Assembly (NCBI GenBank): GCA_033391075.1 | Contig: JAWPMV010000001.1 | Span: 806,001 to 870,000 of the forward strand | From: Bacteroidia bacterium | GTDB lineage: Bacteria > Bacteroidota > Bacteroidia > J057 | DNA length: 64,000 nt | Direction of reading: 5' to 3' | Part shown: positions 49,446-58,415 of the stretch, in pieces | How the letters are laid out: the number at the start of each line of letters is the position of its first letter | Numbering within the stretch: the first letter of the stretch is position 1 | Notes under the pieces: model-generated | Databases searched by the model: none | What the model was told of the DNA's origin: nothing | Seen by the model: the letters and a program-made list of their open reading frames with translations, nothing else | Program-made: the position numbers and the translations under genes

Positions 49446-52082
49446 GTGGCGAAAAATACATCCACACGACGCAAACGAAGCAGTAGCCGCAAAAAGAAGA
49501 CAACCGGACCCATCACTAGTATGAGTCAATGGTTGGGCTCTTTTCAAGACCCTGCCAGACGTCACCAAAACTGGTCCTTGTTTACCTGGATTGTAGTTCT
49601 TGTAAGTGCTGCCGCCCTGATCGCCTGTATTTCCTACTTTTTTACAGGCAATGCAGATCAATCTGAGACAGAAGTAGGAGTTGCCCAGGCCCATAAGGTC
49701 AATAATATTCTGGGCCCTATTGGTGCATGGATGGCTGATATGCTGATCCGTAAAGGATTCGGCCTATTTGGTATTCTTATTCCCATTTTTGGGCTATTCA
49801 TGGGCTTGCTCATGTTTGAGGATGATCCTGAGTATTATGGTTGGGCACGCAAACTATTCAAATACGTCGCATTCATTCTTTTCTTTGGAACCGTATTTTT
49901 CTCCTATATAGAATTGCTAATTGATCCAGCCAAAGTCTTTTGGGGTGGAGGCATAGGAGTTGCCATCAATCTGTGGCTTTTTCAATATATAGCCAAAGTA
50001 GGAGTAGCCTTCCTCCTCATTTCTTTCATTATCGTATTCATAGTCCTCAATTTCAATGTGGAGGTTAGAACCTCTTCCTTGGTAGAAAGGCTGAAAGAAA
50101 GTATGCCGGGAGCTGAAGCAAGAGGAGGGAATCATCCTGTGCGCTATAAGAAGACATTTAAGGAACGTTTAGCTTCCATGCTGGGAGTTGAGGCGGTTCC
50201 TCAAAATAAACCCATTAAATCGACTGCGAAAAAGAAAAGCACCACAGTTAAAGCTGAAAAGACAAAAGAGCCTGAAGTCAAATCTGCGAATCCAGTAACT
50301 CTGGAACTAAGTCAGCCGGGAATAGAAGAGGCTAAAAAGCAGGCAGAAAGTAATCCGGATGGCCAATTGGAGTTGACGATCGTGGAAACGGCAGATGAGC
50401 CTACGATGGAAATTGTGACTCCTCCAGTAGAAACTCCCCTCGTTCACAAAGAACTGGAACAGATTGGGGAGGATAATATTGGACTGGTAAAAGGTGCAGA
50501 AGGAAAAGTCGAAAAGATCGTTCCTAAAGAAGATCAGGAATTGGAAAATGCAGAAGAGATTTTTGCGGATGAAGATTTCGATCCTACCCTGGAACTGAGT
50601 GATTATCAGAAACCTCACCTGGAATTATTGGAAGATCATGGTTCTGGTCAGGGGCGAGAAGTTAATCGTCAGGAATTGGAAGACAATAAGAACAAGATCC
50701 TGCAAACCCTGGGGGATTATGGTATTGAAATAAAATCCATTAAGGCCACGATTGGACCTACAGTTACCCTTTATGAGATTGTTCCAGCTGCAGGGGTACG
50801 TATTTCCAAGATCAGAAACCTGGAAGATGATATCGCACTTGGCTTGGCGGCTTTAGGGATTCGTATCATTGCTCCTATGCCGGGTAAAGGTACGATCGGG
50901 ATAGAGGTGCCAAATTCCAAACCGGAAACTGTATCTCTCAGAGGGGTAATGTCCACGGAGAAATTTTTGGGCACAAAGGCAGAACTTCCCATTGCTATTG
51001 GTAGAACTATTTCCAATGAAGTTTTTGTAGGGGACCTCAATAAAATGCCTCACTTGCTGATTGCAGGTGCGACAGGCCAGGGTAAGTCGGTCGGATTGAA
51101 TACAGTCATTGCTTCAATTCTGTATAAAAAGCATCCGGCAGAAGTAAAATTTATCCTGATTGACCCCAAAAAGGTCGAGATGACTCTCTATCAATCTCTT
51201 TCTCATCACTTTCTCGCTCAGCTTCCCAATCAGGGAGATGAGCCGATTGTTACGGATGTAAGGGATGCCGTCAATGTACTGAAGAGTCTATGTATTGAGA
51301 TGGATAACCGCTATGACCTGCTGAAAAAAGCCAGAGTCCGTAACCTCAAAGAATACAACCTTAAATTTAAAAACCGCAAGCTCAATCCACGCAAAGGCCA
51401 CAAATTCCTGCCTTACATTGTGCTTGTGATAGATGAATTGGCGGATATGATGATGGTAGCGGGCAAAGAAGTGGAAATGCCGATTGCTCGTTTGGCCCAG
51501 CTTGCCCGTGCAGTAGGTATCCATCTGGTTGTCGCTACGCAGCGTCCGTCGGTAAACGTTATTACCGGTATCATCAAAGCCAACTTCCCGGCTCGGATGT
51601 CCTATCGCGTTATCTCAAAAGTAGATAGCCGCACCATCCTTGACGCCAATGGAGCAGATCAACTTGTAGGTAGGGGAGACCTCCTGCTTTCGACTGGAAG
51701 TGATCTGATCCGTATTCAAAATGCCTTTATCGATACGCCTGAAGTAGAGCGTATTGTAGATCATATTCAGAAACAAAGAGGGTACCCAGAACCCTATTTC
51801 CTTCCTGAGATTCCGACCGAAGGAGAAGAAGACGGAGGCCTAGACGAACCCTTTGAAAGAGACAGCCGATTTGATGAAGCCGCACGCATGATTGTGCGCT
51901 ACCAAATGGGCTCCGCCTCATTAATTCAAAGAAAAATGAAACTTGGATACAACAGAGCGGGTAGAATAATAGACCAGCTTGAGCGCGCAGGTATCGTCGG
52001 CCCACATTCCGGAAGTAAGGCGAGAGACGTTTTGATCCAGGATGATGCGGAGTTGGAACGGTATTTGAGCACCTTGCCGTAG
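49446..52082 (+). CDS. ftsK: DNA translocase FtsK
   Basis: The product has 878 residues: an N-terminal basic tail, four TM segments (about 47-67, 100-122, 140-160, 180-202), an acidic Pro/Glu linker (about 255-395) and a RecA-like motor. Walker A is GATGQGKS (about 541-548) and Walker B is YIVLVIDELADMM (about 657-669). A C-terminal gamma winged helix follows (about 808-870: FDEAARMIVRYQMGSASLIQRKM). It pumps chromosome ends at the septum during division. The start is GTG, and the linker and motor lengths are normal. It is followed by lolA-like genes, a pairing I know from other Bacteroidota. Confidence 0.96.
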   Translation: MAKNTSTRRKRSSSRKKKTTGPITSMSQWLGSFQDPARRHQNWSLFTWIVVLVSAAALIACISYFFTGNADQSETEVGVAQAHKVNNILGPIGAWMADMLIRKGFGLFGILIPIFGLFMGLLMFEDDPEYYGWARKLFKYVAFILFFGTVFFSYIELLIDPAKVFWGGGIGVAINLWLFQYIAKVGVAFLLISFIIVFIVLNFNVEVRTSSLVERLKESMPGAEARGGNHPVRYKKTFKERLASMLGVEAVPQNKPIKSTAKKKSTTVKAEKTKEPEVKSANPVTLELSQPGIEEAKKQAESNPDGQLELTIVETADEPTMEIVTPPVETPLVHKELEQIGEDNIGLVKGAEGKVEKIVPKEDQELENAEEIFADEDFDPTLELSDYQKPHLELLEDHGSGQGREVNRQELEDNKNKILQTLGDYGIEIKSIKATIGPTVTLYEIVPAAGVRISKIRNLEDDIALGLAALGIRIIAPMPGKGTIGIEVPNSKPETVSLRGVMSTEKFLGTKAELPIAIGRTISNEVFVGDLNKMPHLLIAGATGQGKSVGLNTVIASILYKKHPAEVKFILIDPKKVEMTLYQSLSHHFLAQLPNQGDEPIVTDVRDAVNVLKSLCIEMDNRYDLLKKARVRNLKEYNLKFKNRKLNPRKGHKFLPYIVLVIDELADMMMVAGKEVEMPIARLAQLARAVGIHLVVATQRPSVNVITGIIKANFPARMSYRVISKVDSRTILDANGADQLVGRGDLLLSTGSDLIRIQNAFIDTPEVERIVDHIQKQRGYPEPYFLPEIPTEGEEDGGLDEPFERDSRFDEAARMIVRYQMGSASLIQRKMKLGYNRAGRIIDQLERAGIVGPHSGSKARDVLIQDDAELERYLSTLP

Positions 52083-52108
52083 TGTTAGAATCTATTTAAG
52101 AAAAAGGA

Positions 52109-52771
52109 ATGAAAAATGTGATAAAACATGGCCTCCTGTGGAGTGTCGTGCTTATGCTTCTCTCTGGATTCCAGATTTTAGATGAAAAGTCCGAAAAGAT
52201 TCTTAGTGAATCGAGAACAAAAATGGAGTCTCTCAAAGACTTTTCTGCAAACCTCAGATACGAAATTAAAAACAAGAGTACCCGTCTCGCACCAGTAGCT
52301 AGAACCGGCAAGGTAAAATATAAGAAAGGAAACAAGTATGTTTTATCAATGGCCGATCAGGAAATTTATTGCGATGGTGAGACCCTGTGGCTTTACCTTC
52401 CAGAAGATAAGGAAGTAACCATCCTGAACTATGACCCTAGTGAAGAGGGAATGTCCCTCGAATCCATTTTGGGAGTCTATCAGGCCAGTGCCAGTTCACG
52501 ATATGAGGGCACTGAAGTAATACACGGAAAGAAATGTCATAAGATATATCTGGCAGTTAAGGACCAAAACCTTGAATATAATCAGGCCAATATCTGGATA
52601 AACATTTCAAGCAAGATGTTAGAAAAAGTAAGTTTGATCGACAGAAAGCAGACGGTTACGACTTATGAATTCTCTTCCATCTCAACGAATAAAGGTCTTT
52701 CAGATAAAGATTTTCAATTCGACATCAACAAGCATTCAGATGTTGATGTTTATGATGAACGGGAAGGCTAG
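52109..52771 (+). CDS. LolA-like outer-membrane lipoprotein carrier protein
   Basis: The product has 220 residues with a signal peptide (LLWSVVLMLLSGFQ). The LolA-like half barrel follows: MESLKDFSANLRYEIKN, YVLSMADQEIYCDGETLWLYLPEDKE and CHKIYLAVKDQN. The phrase DGETLWLYLPE is the family hallmark. LolA ferries lipoproteins across the periplasm. It follows ftsK by 26 nt and is followed by a terminator and a second LolA-like gene. Confidence 0.87.
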   Translation: MKNVIKHGLLWSVVLMLLSGFQILDEKSEKILSESRTKMESLKDFSANLRYEIKNKSTRLAPVARTGKVKYKKGNKYVLSMADQEIYCDGETLWLYLPEDKEVTILNYDPSEEGMSLESILGVYQASASSRYEGTEVIHGKKCHKIYLAVKDQNLEYNQANIWINISSKMLEKVSLIDRKQTVTTYEFSSISTNKGLSDKDFQFDINKHSDVDVYDEREG

Positions 52772-52787
52772 AAAAAATATCATTAAA

Positions 52788-52817
52788 AGGCTCCCCTAGA
52801 TGGGGAGCTTTTTTTTT
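52788..52817 (+). terminator. Terminator after the first LolA-like gene
   Basis: GCTCCCC and GGGGAGC flank a short loop and are followed by nine T. Confidence 0.85.
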
Positions 52818-52871
52818 GTCTGAACTTTTGCAAATTTGACCTCTTGCTCTAGGAGATTTATATTTATAGTA

Positions 52872-53531
52872 ATGAACAAAAACACCATTCCGCTGATGCT
52901 ATTAGTTTTTCTGATATCTTCAGGATTTTTAATTCATCAGGGAAGCCCCTCACTTCAGGACAAAAAAGCTGAAGAAATCATTCAGGCATCCCAGGATTTC
53001 TATTTTAATCTTGAGGATATGGAAATTGATTTTTCCTATCTGGTGAAGGGGATTTCTAGTAGGCAACGCATTCAAAGGGGGTCTATCCAGATCAAGCAGG
53101 CCAAGTACGTCATGAAAATGCGGGAACAAGAGACTTTTTGTGATGGTAAAAGGATTTGGGTATACCTGCCCGGTGTAAATGAATATATGGTATTTAGCAT
53201 GGGGGAGTGGACCTATGGAAATATTATGCAATTGATTTACAGTATGTATTTCAGCCCCTCAAAGAAAGATTATCAAGGCATCGAATTGCTGGATGATGGG
53301 ACCAGAACTCATAAGATCCGCTTCTTGATGAAATCTTCTGACCTCAATTATTCCACGGCTTACGCCTGGTATGATGAAGAGACAAAACTTCTGGCTAAGG
53401 TTACCTTCCTTGATAGACAAAGACGACAAAGGACTTTTTCTTTTTCAAATTTGAGATATAATATGGGGGTTCCGAATGAAACCTTTGTTTTCCGCCCGCA
53501 AAACTACCCGGGCATTGAATTGCGCAGATAG
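52872..53531 (+). CDS. Second LolA-like periplasmic carrier protein
   Basis: The product has 219 residues with a signal peptide (IPLMLLVFLISSGFLIHQG). It repeats the first LolA-like pattern (YVMKMREQETFCDGKRIWVYLPGVNEY, then KIRFLMKSSDLNYS). The two copies are divergent and separated by a terminator, so this is an old duplication with possibly separate control. ATG 52872 is chosen; the upstream frame from 52836 is not needed. Confidence 0.84.
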   Translation: MNKNTIPLMLLVFLISSGFLIHQGSPSLQDKKAEEIIQASQDFYFNLEDMEIDFSYLVKGISSRQRIQRGSIQIKQAKYVMKMREQETFCDGKRIWVYLPGVNEYMVFSMGEWTYGNIMQLIYSMYFSPSKKDYQGIELLDDGTRTHKIRFLMKSSDLNYSTAYAWYDEETKLLAKVTFLDRQRRQRTFSFSNLRYNMGVPNETFVFRPQNYPGIELRR

Positions 53532-53534
53532 GAT

Positions 53535-54128
53535 ATGAGGAAAGGACTATCAATTTTCTTGTCGTACTTCTTACTCTTTGCCTGTACTACTCCTGAAACA
53601 CAGGTACAGGAAGTTGTATGGTCACGAGAATTGATCGCTGAGGAAGTAGCAGAAAGAATCGCTCGCTCAGATACCCTCCCCCGGCTTCCACAAGACCTAC
53701 AGGAGGTGCTGCCCGAAAAATGGGAACCCTTTATTTCCACAGAAGAAAAAACGAATATCCCTCTATCAGGTCATATGTCCTGGACTGAAGCCCGAAAAGT
53801 ATATTTTCAGGCTGATAGAAGTTTTGTGGAGATATTTTTGATGGACTATGCCGCTGACCGAAGAGCCGTTATGCGACTTTATGAGAAATATGAAGATGCA
53901 CAGCGATCTGAGGGTAATAAGCCTAAGGTCTGGCCAGAAGAGAAATCCAGCGTATTCGCCTGGAATTGGTTTGATCAGAGAAATGAGTTACACTATGTAG
54001 AAGCTGCTGTGTCTTCACGCTTCCATATTTTGATACGAACCAACCTCCCCGAATCTCGACAGGTCCTGGAAAGTACCTGGTCGAAATTGGCTTGGAAAAA
54101 GCTGGAGGAGATGGGAGCTTTGAACTAA
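53535..54128 (+). CDS. Lipoprotein of unknown function after the LolA pair
   Basis: The product has 197 residues with a lipoprotein signal ending LLFAC (Cys about 17). The mature part is charged and helix-rich at first (ELIAEEVAERIARSD) and strand-like later (YVEAAVSSRFHILIRTN). It starts 3 nt after the second LolA-like gene and is surely co-transcribed. No family is recognised; a link to lipoprotein traffic is inferred from context only. Confidence 0.77.
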   Translation: MRKGLSIFLSYFLLFACTTPETQVQEVVWSRELIAEEVAERIARSDTLPRLPQDLQEVLPEKWEPFISTEEKTNIPLSGHMSWTEARKVYFQADRSFVEIFLMDYAADRRAVMRLYEKYEDAQRSEGNKPKVWPEEKSSVFAWNWFDQRNELHYVEAAVSSRFHILIRTNLPESRQVLESTWSKLAWKKLEEMGALN

Positions 54129-54236
54129 AAGCCTGAGTCATCTCATTTTTATTAAATCTTTTTAACGGATGACTTAAACATTTTGGCTTTCTTTGCAGTC
54201 CAAATAGTATGCATGCATAATATATTTATATAGACT

Positions 54237-55373
54237 ATGAATTTACACTTGACGGAAGAACATAATTTGATTCGCGATATGGCCCGTGAGTTTGCCGAAA
54301 CTGTTTTAAAGCCAGGGGTGATTGAGCGCGACAATGAGCAGCACTTTCCTGCTGAACTGGTAAATCAAATGGCAGAACTGGGATTCATGGGAATGCAGGT
54401 TGACCCCAATTATGGTGGAGGAGGAATGGATACGATTTCTTATGTAATAGCGATTGAAGAATTGTCCAGATGGGATGCCTCTGCTTCAGTGATCATTTCT
54501 GTAAATAATTCGCTGGTTTGTTGGGGTCTAAATGAATTTGCAACCCATGAGCAAAAGGAAAAATACCTCAAACCTCTTGCTCTGGGAGAAACTGTGGGAG
54601 CCTTCTGCCTTTCAGAACCCGAAGCGGGAAGTGATGCAACACAACAAAGGACTACCGCTATAGATATGGGAGATCATTATTTGGTGAATGGAACCAAAAA
54701 CTGGATCACAAATGGAGGGCGTGCCGATACTTATCTGGTCATGGCGCACACAGATAGAGAAAAGAAACACAAAGGGATCAACTGCCTGATTGTCGAAAAA
54801 GGTATGGAAGGCTTTGAGGTGGGGCCTAAAGAGGATAAACTTGGAATCAGAGGTTCTGATACCCATTCCTTGAACTTTAACGATGTGAAAGTCCCCAAGG
54901 AGAATCGGGTAGGAGAGGATGGCTTTGGTTTTAAATTCGCCATGAAGACCCTCAACGGAGGTCGAATCGGTATTGCTGCTCAAGCCCTAGGTATTGCAGC
55001 AGGCGCTTTTGATTTAGCTTTAGCGTATTCCAAAATCCGCAAGGCTTTTGGGACCGAGATATTCAATCACCAGGCGATACAGTTTAAATTAGCCGATATG
55101 AAGATGGAACTGGAAGCTTCCAGAGCACTTGTCTATCGTGCTGCCTGGGAAAAGGATCAGGGAATGGATTATGCAGCATCCGCAGCTATGGCAAAACTCC
55201 ATGCTTCAAAGACGGCTATGTTTTGTGCCAATGAAGCCATCCAGATCCATGGTGGAAATGGATATGTGAAAGAGTATCATGTAGAAAGGTTTCTTCGTGA
55301 TGCCAAAATCACTGAAATCTATGAAGGTACCAGTGAGATCCAAAGAATGACCATCGCAAGAGACTTGCGCTAA
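54237..55373 (+). CDS. Acyl-CoA dehydrogenase (short/medium chain type)
   Basis: The product has 378 residues. It is a FAD-dependent flavoenzyme of beta-oxidation that passes electrons to ETF. Family order is complete: helical N-domain, LGFMGMQVDPNYGGGG, CLSEPEAGSDA, NGTKNWITNGG, GGRIGIAAQALGIA and the C-terminal QIHGGNGYVKEYHVERFLRD, then IYEGTSEIQRM with catalytic Glu 363. It resembles butyryl-CoA-type enzymes. A bidirectional terminator follows. Confidence 0.95.
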   Translation: MNLHLTEEHNLIRDMAREFAETVLKPGVIERDNEQHFPAELVNQMAELGFMGMQVDPNYGGGGMDTISYVIAIEELSRWDASASVIISVNNSLVCWGLNEFATHEQKEKYLKPLALGETVGAFCLSEPEAGSDATQQRTTAIDMGDHYLVNGTKNWITNGGRADTYLVMAHTDREKKHKGINCLIVEKGMEGFEVGPKEDKLGIRGSDTHSLNFNDVKVPKENRVGEDGFGFKFAMKTLNGGRIGIAAQALGIAAGAFDLALAYSKIRKAFGTEIFNHQAIQFKLADMKMELEASRALVYRAAWEKDQGMDYAASAAMAKLHASKTAMFCANEAIQIHGGNGYVKEYHVERFLRDAKITEIYEGTSEIQRMTIARDLR

Positions 55374-55391
55374 GGATATCATGTATAACAT

Positions 55392-55428
55392 AAAAAACCT
55401 GCCTTTGTCGGAAGGCAGGTTTTTTTTC
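55392..55428. terminator. Bidirectional terminator
   Basis: AAAAAACCTGCC and GGCAGGTTTTTT form a long hairpin with A and T runs on both sides, between convergent genes. Confidence 0.9.
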
Positions 55429-55473
55429 GCTCAAATTGATGCGTACGCACCAAAACATTATGAATCTCAGGGC

Positions 55474-57054
55474 TTAGTCTGAGAAAGTATAAGCGTATTT
55501 CCCATTGAGATAAATATGAAGTTTATCTTCTGTATCCCAAAGGGCCGTTAATTTACAGTTTTGTCCAATCTGCAGATATGCTCTTTCTGCCGCAAAGGCC
55601 CGTATAGGTAAAATAGCTTCAGCCCCGGAACCTTGGGAGAGATACAAACCCTTTGCATCAGGATAGTGCTCTCCTTCCAGCCACACATTGAAGCTGAAAT
55701 CATTGCTAAGGCTCAGACTTGCATATTTTTTGCTTTTGGAAAGACCTCCTTCCCAGGGACTCATCAGAATTTCTTCCAATCCCATGATGTCTGGATTTCC
55801 ATGAACTCTGGAAACAAAAGGTGCTTCATCTGCCATTCCTGCAAGCAGGATTTTATGGTTGTCCTGGATGGTGAAATCATAAAGTTTTTCACGTCCCAGT
55901 TTGAAATTCTCATTGGTTAATTGGCCATCAGTACCAAAAGATTTATCCAGTTTGCCGTGCTCATTGATACGAACTACGGTTACTTTGTGGTTACTGGTTC
56001 CCATCAGGAGGAGATTCCCATCTTGTTGGATATGCATACCTGTCGCATATTCAGTGCCTCCCAAATCGATATAGGAGATTCCACTCCCCTCGTCTCCATA
56101 GCCTCTGTCAAGCATGCCATTTGGGAAAAGCTTGATGACTACGAAATCAAATCCACGGGCATATTGGTTGCGACGGGTATGGCCCATGAGGAGAATATTT
56201 TGGTCTTTATCCAAAGCCATTCCTTCACAAAAGCCATTTTCAACACCAATATCCATGATCTTGATCCCATCCCCGTCAAATCGTGGATCAGGATTTCCAT
56301 CTGTATCCAAACGGAAGATCGCAAACTTGGTAAATCTTTCTGGCTTGGTATATCCGCAGACGAGTATCTTTCCGTCTTCCTGTACAAGAAGATCCTGAAA
56401 AGAATCGTATTTGCCTACATCAATTCTTTTGATTCCTCCATTGCCAAATCCCCAGTCGATTGTACCATTGGGTTCAAGACGAACGATGGCAAAATCTCTT
56501 TGGATCCAGCTTTGAGCATAAGTATTACCTGCCAATAGCAGTTTCCCATCTTCCTGAAAGGTCAAGGAGCTTGCCTCGTCTGTACCGCCCAGGTTTAGAA
56601 TCTTTCTTCCCTGACTGGCAAAGTCTTTATCAATGCTTCCGTCATTATTCAGTCGGATAAGGAGAAAATCTTTGTCTTTTTTACTGGTAGTGATATATCC
56701 GGTAAGATATATGTGGCTTAGATTTGGAGCCTGGATGTCACGAATCTCACCTTCGATACCAAGGTCTACCCGACCATTGTATCCAAACTCGAGATCAACA
56801 GATCCATCTTCAAATAGGCGACTGATGAAAAGGCTTTCCTTATCATCTTTGTAAGCCTTGCCGGCAATCAGAATTTTCCCATCTGCCTGTGTTCCCAGGC
56901 AATGGGGGTCTTCGGGAGAAGCATCCTCATTCAAGCTCACAAATCCTTTCTCTCCGAACGCATGATCTACATGACCGACCAACTGGCCGAACATATTAAA
57001 GGGACTCCAAAGGAGATAACAAGAGAAGGTCAGGCATAGGTATAAAAGCTTCAC
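55474..57054 (-). CDS. Secreted delta-60 repeat protein
   Basis: The product has 526 residues from GTG 57054, which places a signal peptide at the very N-terminus (KLLYLCLTFSCYLLWSPFNMFG). Eight or so repeats of about 55 residues follow, each ending in phrases like RLNNDGSIDKDF and QEDGKLLLAGNT (delta-60 type, TIGR02608-like). A C-terminal lectin-like part ends the protein (FSFNVWLEGEHYPDAKG). The alternative start TTG 57108 adds 18 residues without function. Such proteins are usually surface or extracellular; no enzymatic role is seen. Confidence 0.83.
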   Translation of the reverse strand: MKLLYLCLTFSCYLLWSPFNMFGQLVGHVDHAFGEKGFVSLNEDASPEDPHCLGTQADGKILIAGKAYKDDKESLFISRLFEDGSVDLEFGYNGRVDLGIEGEIRDIQAPNLSHIYLTGYITTSKKDKDFLLIRLNNDGSIDKDFASQGRKILNLGGTDEASSLTFQEDGKLLLAGNTYAQSWIQRDFAIVRLEPNGTIDWGFGNGGIKRIDVGKYDSFQDLLVQEDGKILVCGYTKPERFTKFAIFRLDTDGNPDPRFDGDGIKIMDIGVENGFCEGMALDKDQNILLMGHTRRNQYARGFDFVVIKLFPNGMLDRGYGDEGSGISYIDLGGTEYATGMHIQQDGNLLLMGTSNHKVTVVRINEHGKLDKSFGTDGQLTNENFKLGREKLYDFTIQDNHKILLAGMADEAPFVSRVHGNPDIMGLEEILMSPWEGGLSKSKKYASLSLSNDFSFNVWLEGEHYPDAKGLYLSQGSGAEAILPIRAFAAERAYLQIGQNCKLTALWDTEDKLHIYLNGKYAYTFSD

Positions 57055-57223
57055 AAGGAATGGATTTTTGAAGACAACATTATGAACCCCATTTTGCTTT
57101 CTTGCCAAAAGGCGCGTTCCTCAGTACAAAAGTAATTTTTAAGACACCAAATTACCTTTTACTACGGCTGAACGGCAAGAATTGCTGTATTAATGGATTT
57201 CGTAAATTGTCAACAGTAAAATA

Positions 57224-58216
57224 TTACCATATTTTGGCATTTTTTAGCGACTGATAGAAAGTCTCGAGGTCAATATTGGAACCACAAATTAGGACGCCAA
57301 CCCGCTTCCCTGAAAGATCATTTTTCAATTTCTCTAACAAGGCCGCCATAGAGGCGGCGCCTGCAGGCTCAACGACCTGCTTCAATTCGCGAAATATCAA
57401 CTCCATGCTGCTTTTTATCATGTCGTCATCAATCAAGACAACCTTTTCCAGATTTTGCATGCAAAGCTCCATACTATATGGCATAGTAAAGGGAGCTCCC
57501 AGACTATCTGCAATGGTTCTGACCTTATCCAATCGTTCCGTGTTGCCTGATTGAAAGCTTCTGTACATGGTATCAGCCCCTACTGGTTCAACCCCATAAA
57601 TCTTGATATCCGGATTTGCCAGTTTCAAGCCTGTGGACATCCCCGCTGCCAAACCCCCACCGCCAATAGGAATGATACAGGCATCCAGTTTGGGGACTTG
57701 TTGCTGAAATTCATAACCCAGGGTCGCGGTTCCTGTAGCGGTAAGCTGCCCTTCGAAAGGATGAATAAACTTTCTGCCTTCTTTTTCCTGAATTTCCTCA
57801 ACCATACGAAATGCCTCCGTAACATCCGGAACCAGAATTACCTCAGCTCCCAATTCTTTGCACTTTTTAATTCTTGCAGGATTAGCATTGTCAGGCATCA
57901 CGACCTTTGCATGACTATTCATGAGACGGGCTGCGTAGGAAGTAGCTATTGCATGATTTCCCGCACTTACGGCAGTAACTCCTCGTTTTAATTCTTCTTC
58001 GGATAAATCTGCCATATTGATCAGAGCTCCCCGAGTCTTGAAACTCCCTCCATGTTGCAGGAGTTCCATTTTGACATAGACTTCTGTATCCTTGCCTGCC
58101 AATCGATCTTTCACCTGCCCTTCCCATTTATGAACAGGGGTTTTTACTGTCAGATTTTCCAGAAAGGAAATGGCTTTTTGTACGCTTTGGAGATCGGGAG
58201 CAATAGCAGTTGTCAT
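57224..58216 (-). CDS. Threonine dehydratase / serine racemase (fold-type II PLP enzyme)
   Basis: The product has 330 residues. The PLP lysine is in LLQHGGSFKTRGA (Lys 60), the asparagine loop in SAGNHAIA, the glycine-rich phosphate cradle in IIPIGGGGLAAGM and the C-terminal CGSNIDLE near the end. There is no ACT regulatory domain, so it is the catabolic or serine racemase type. It releases ammonia from threonine or serine, or racemises serine. The exact activity is not resolvable by sequence. Confidence 0.9.
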   Translation of the reverse strand: MTTAIAPDLQSVQKAISFLENLTVKTPVHKWEGQVKDRLAGKDTEVYVKMELLQHGGSFKTRGALINMADLSEEELKRGVTAVSAGNHAIATSYAARLMNSHAKVVMPDNANPARIKKCKELGAEVILVPDVTEAFRMVEEIQEKEGRKFIHPFEGQLTATGTATLGYEFQQQVPKLDACIIPIGGGGLAAGMSTGLKLANPDIKIYGVEPVGADTMYRSFQSGNTERLDKVRTIADSLGAPFTMPYSMELCMQNLEKVVLIDDDMIKSSMELIFRELKQVVEPAGAASMAALLEKLKNDLSGKRVGVLICGSNIDLETFYQSLKNAKIW

Positions 58217-58415
58217 ATCTTAATGAATTTTGGTAGGAATCGTAAATATGGATAAGGAGAAAGATTAAAAAAAATAAATTTCTCTTCCGATTCAGAATTA
58301 ATCGGGAGAATTATTTGATCCGTTTAGACATAAGATATCAGGGCTGAGTTGTAGGCCAAATTCAGCAAGACAGATCAGGAAAGGAAAATTTATTATAGGC
58401 CTGTATAAGCTCAGT

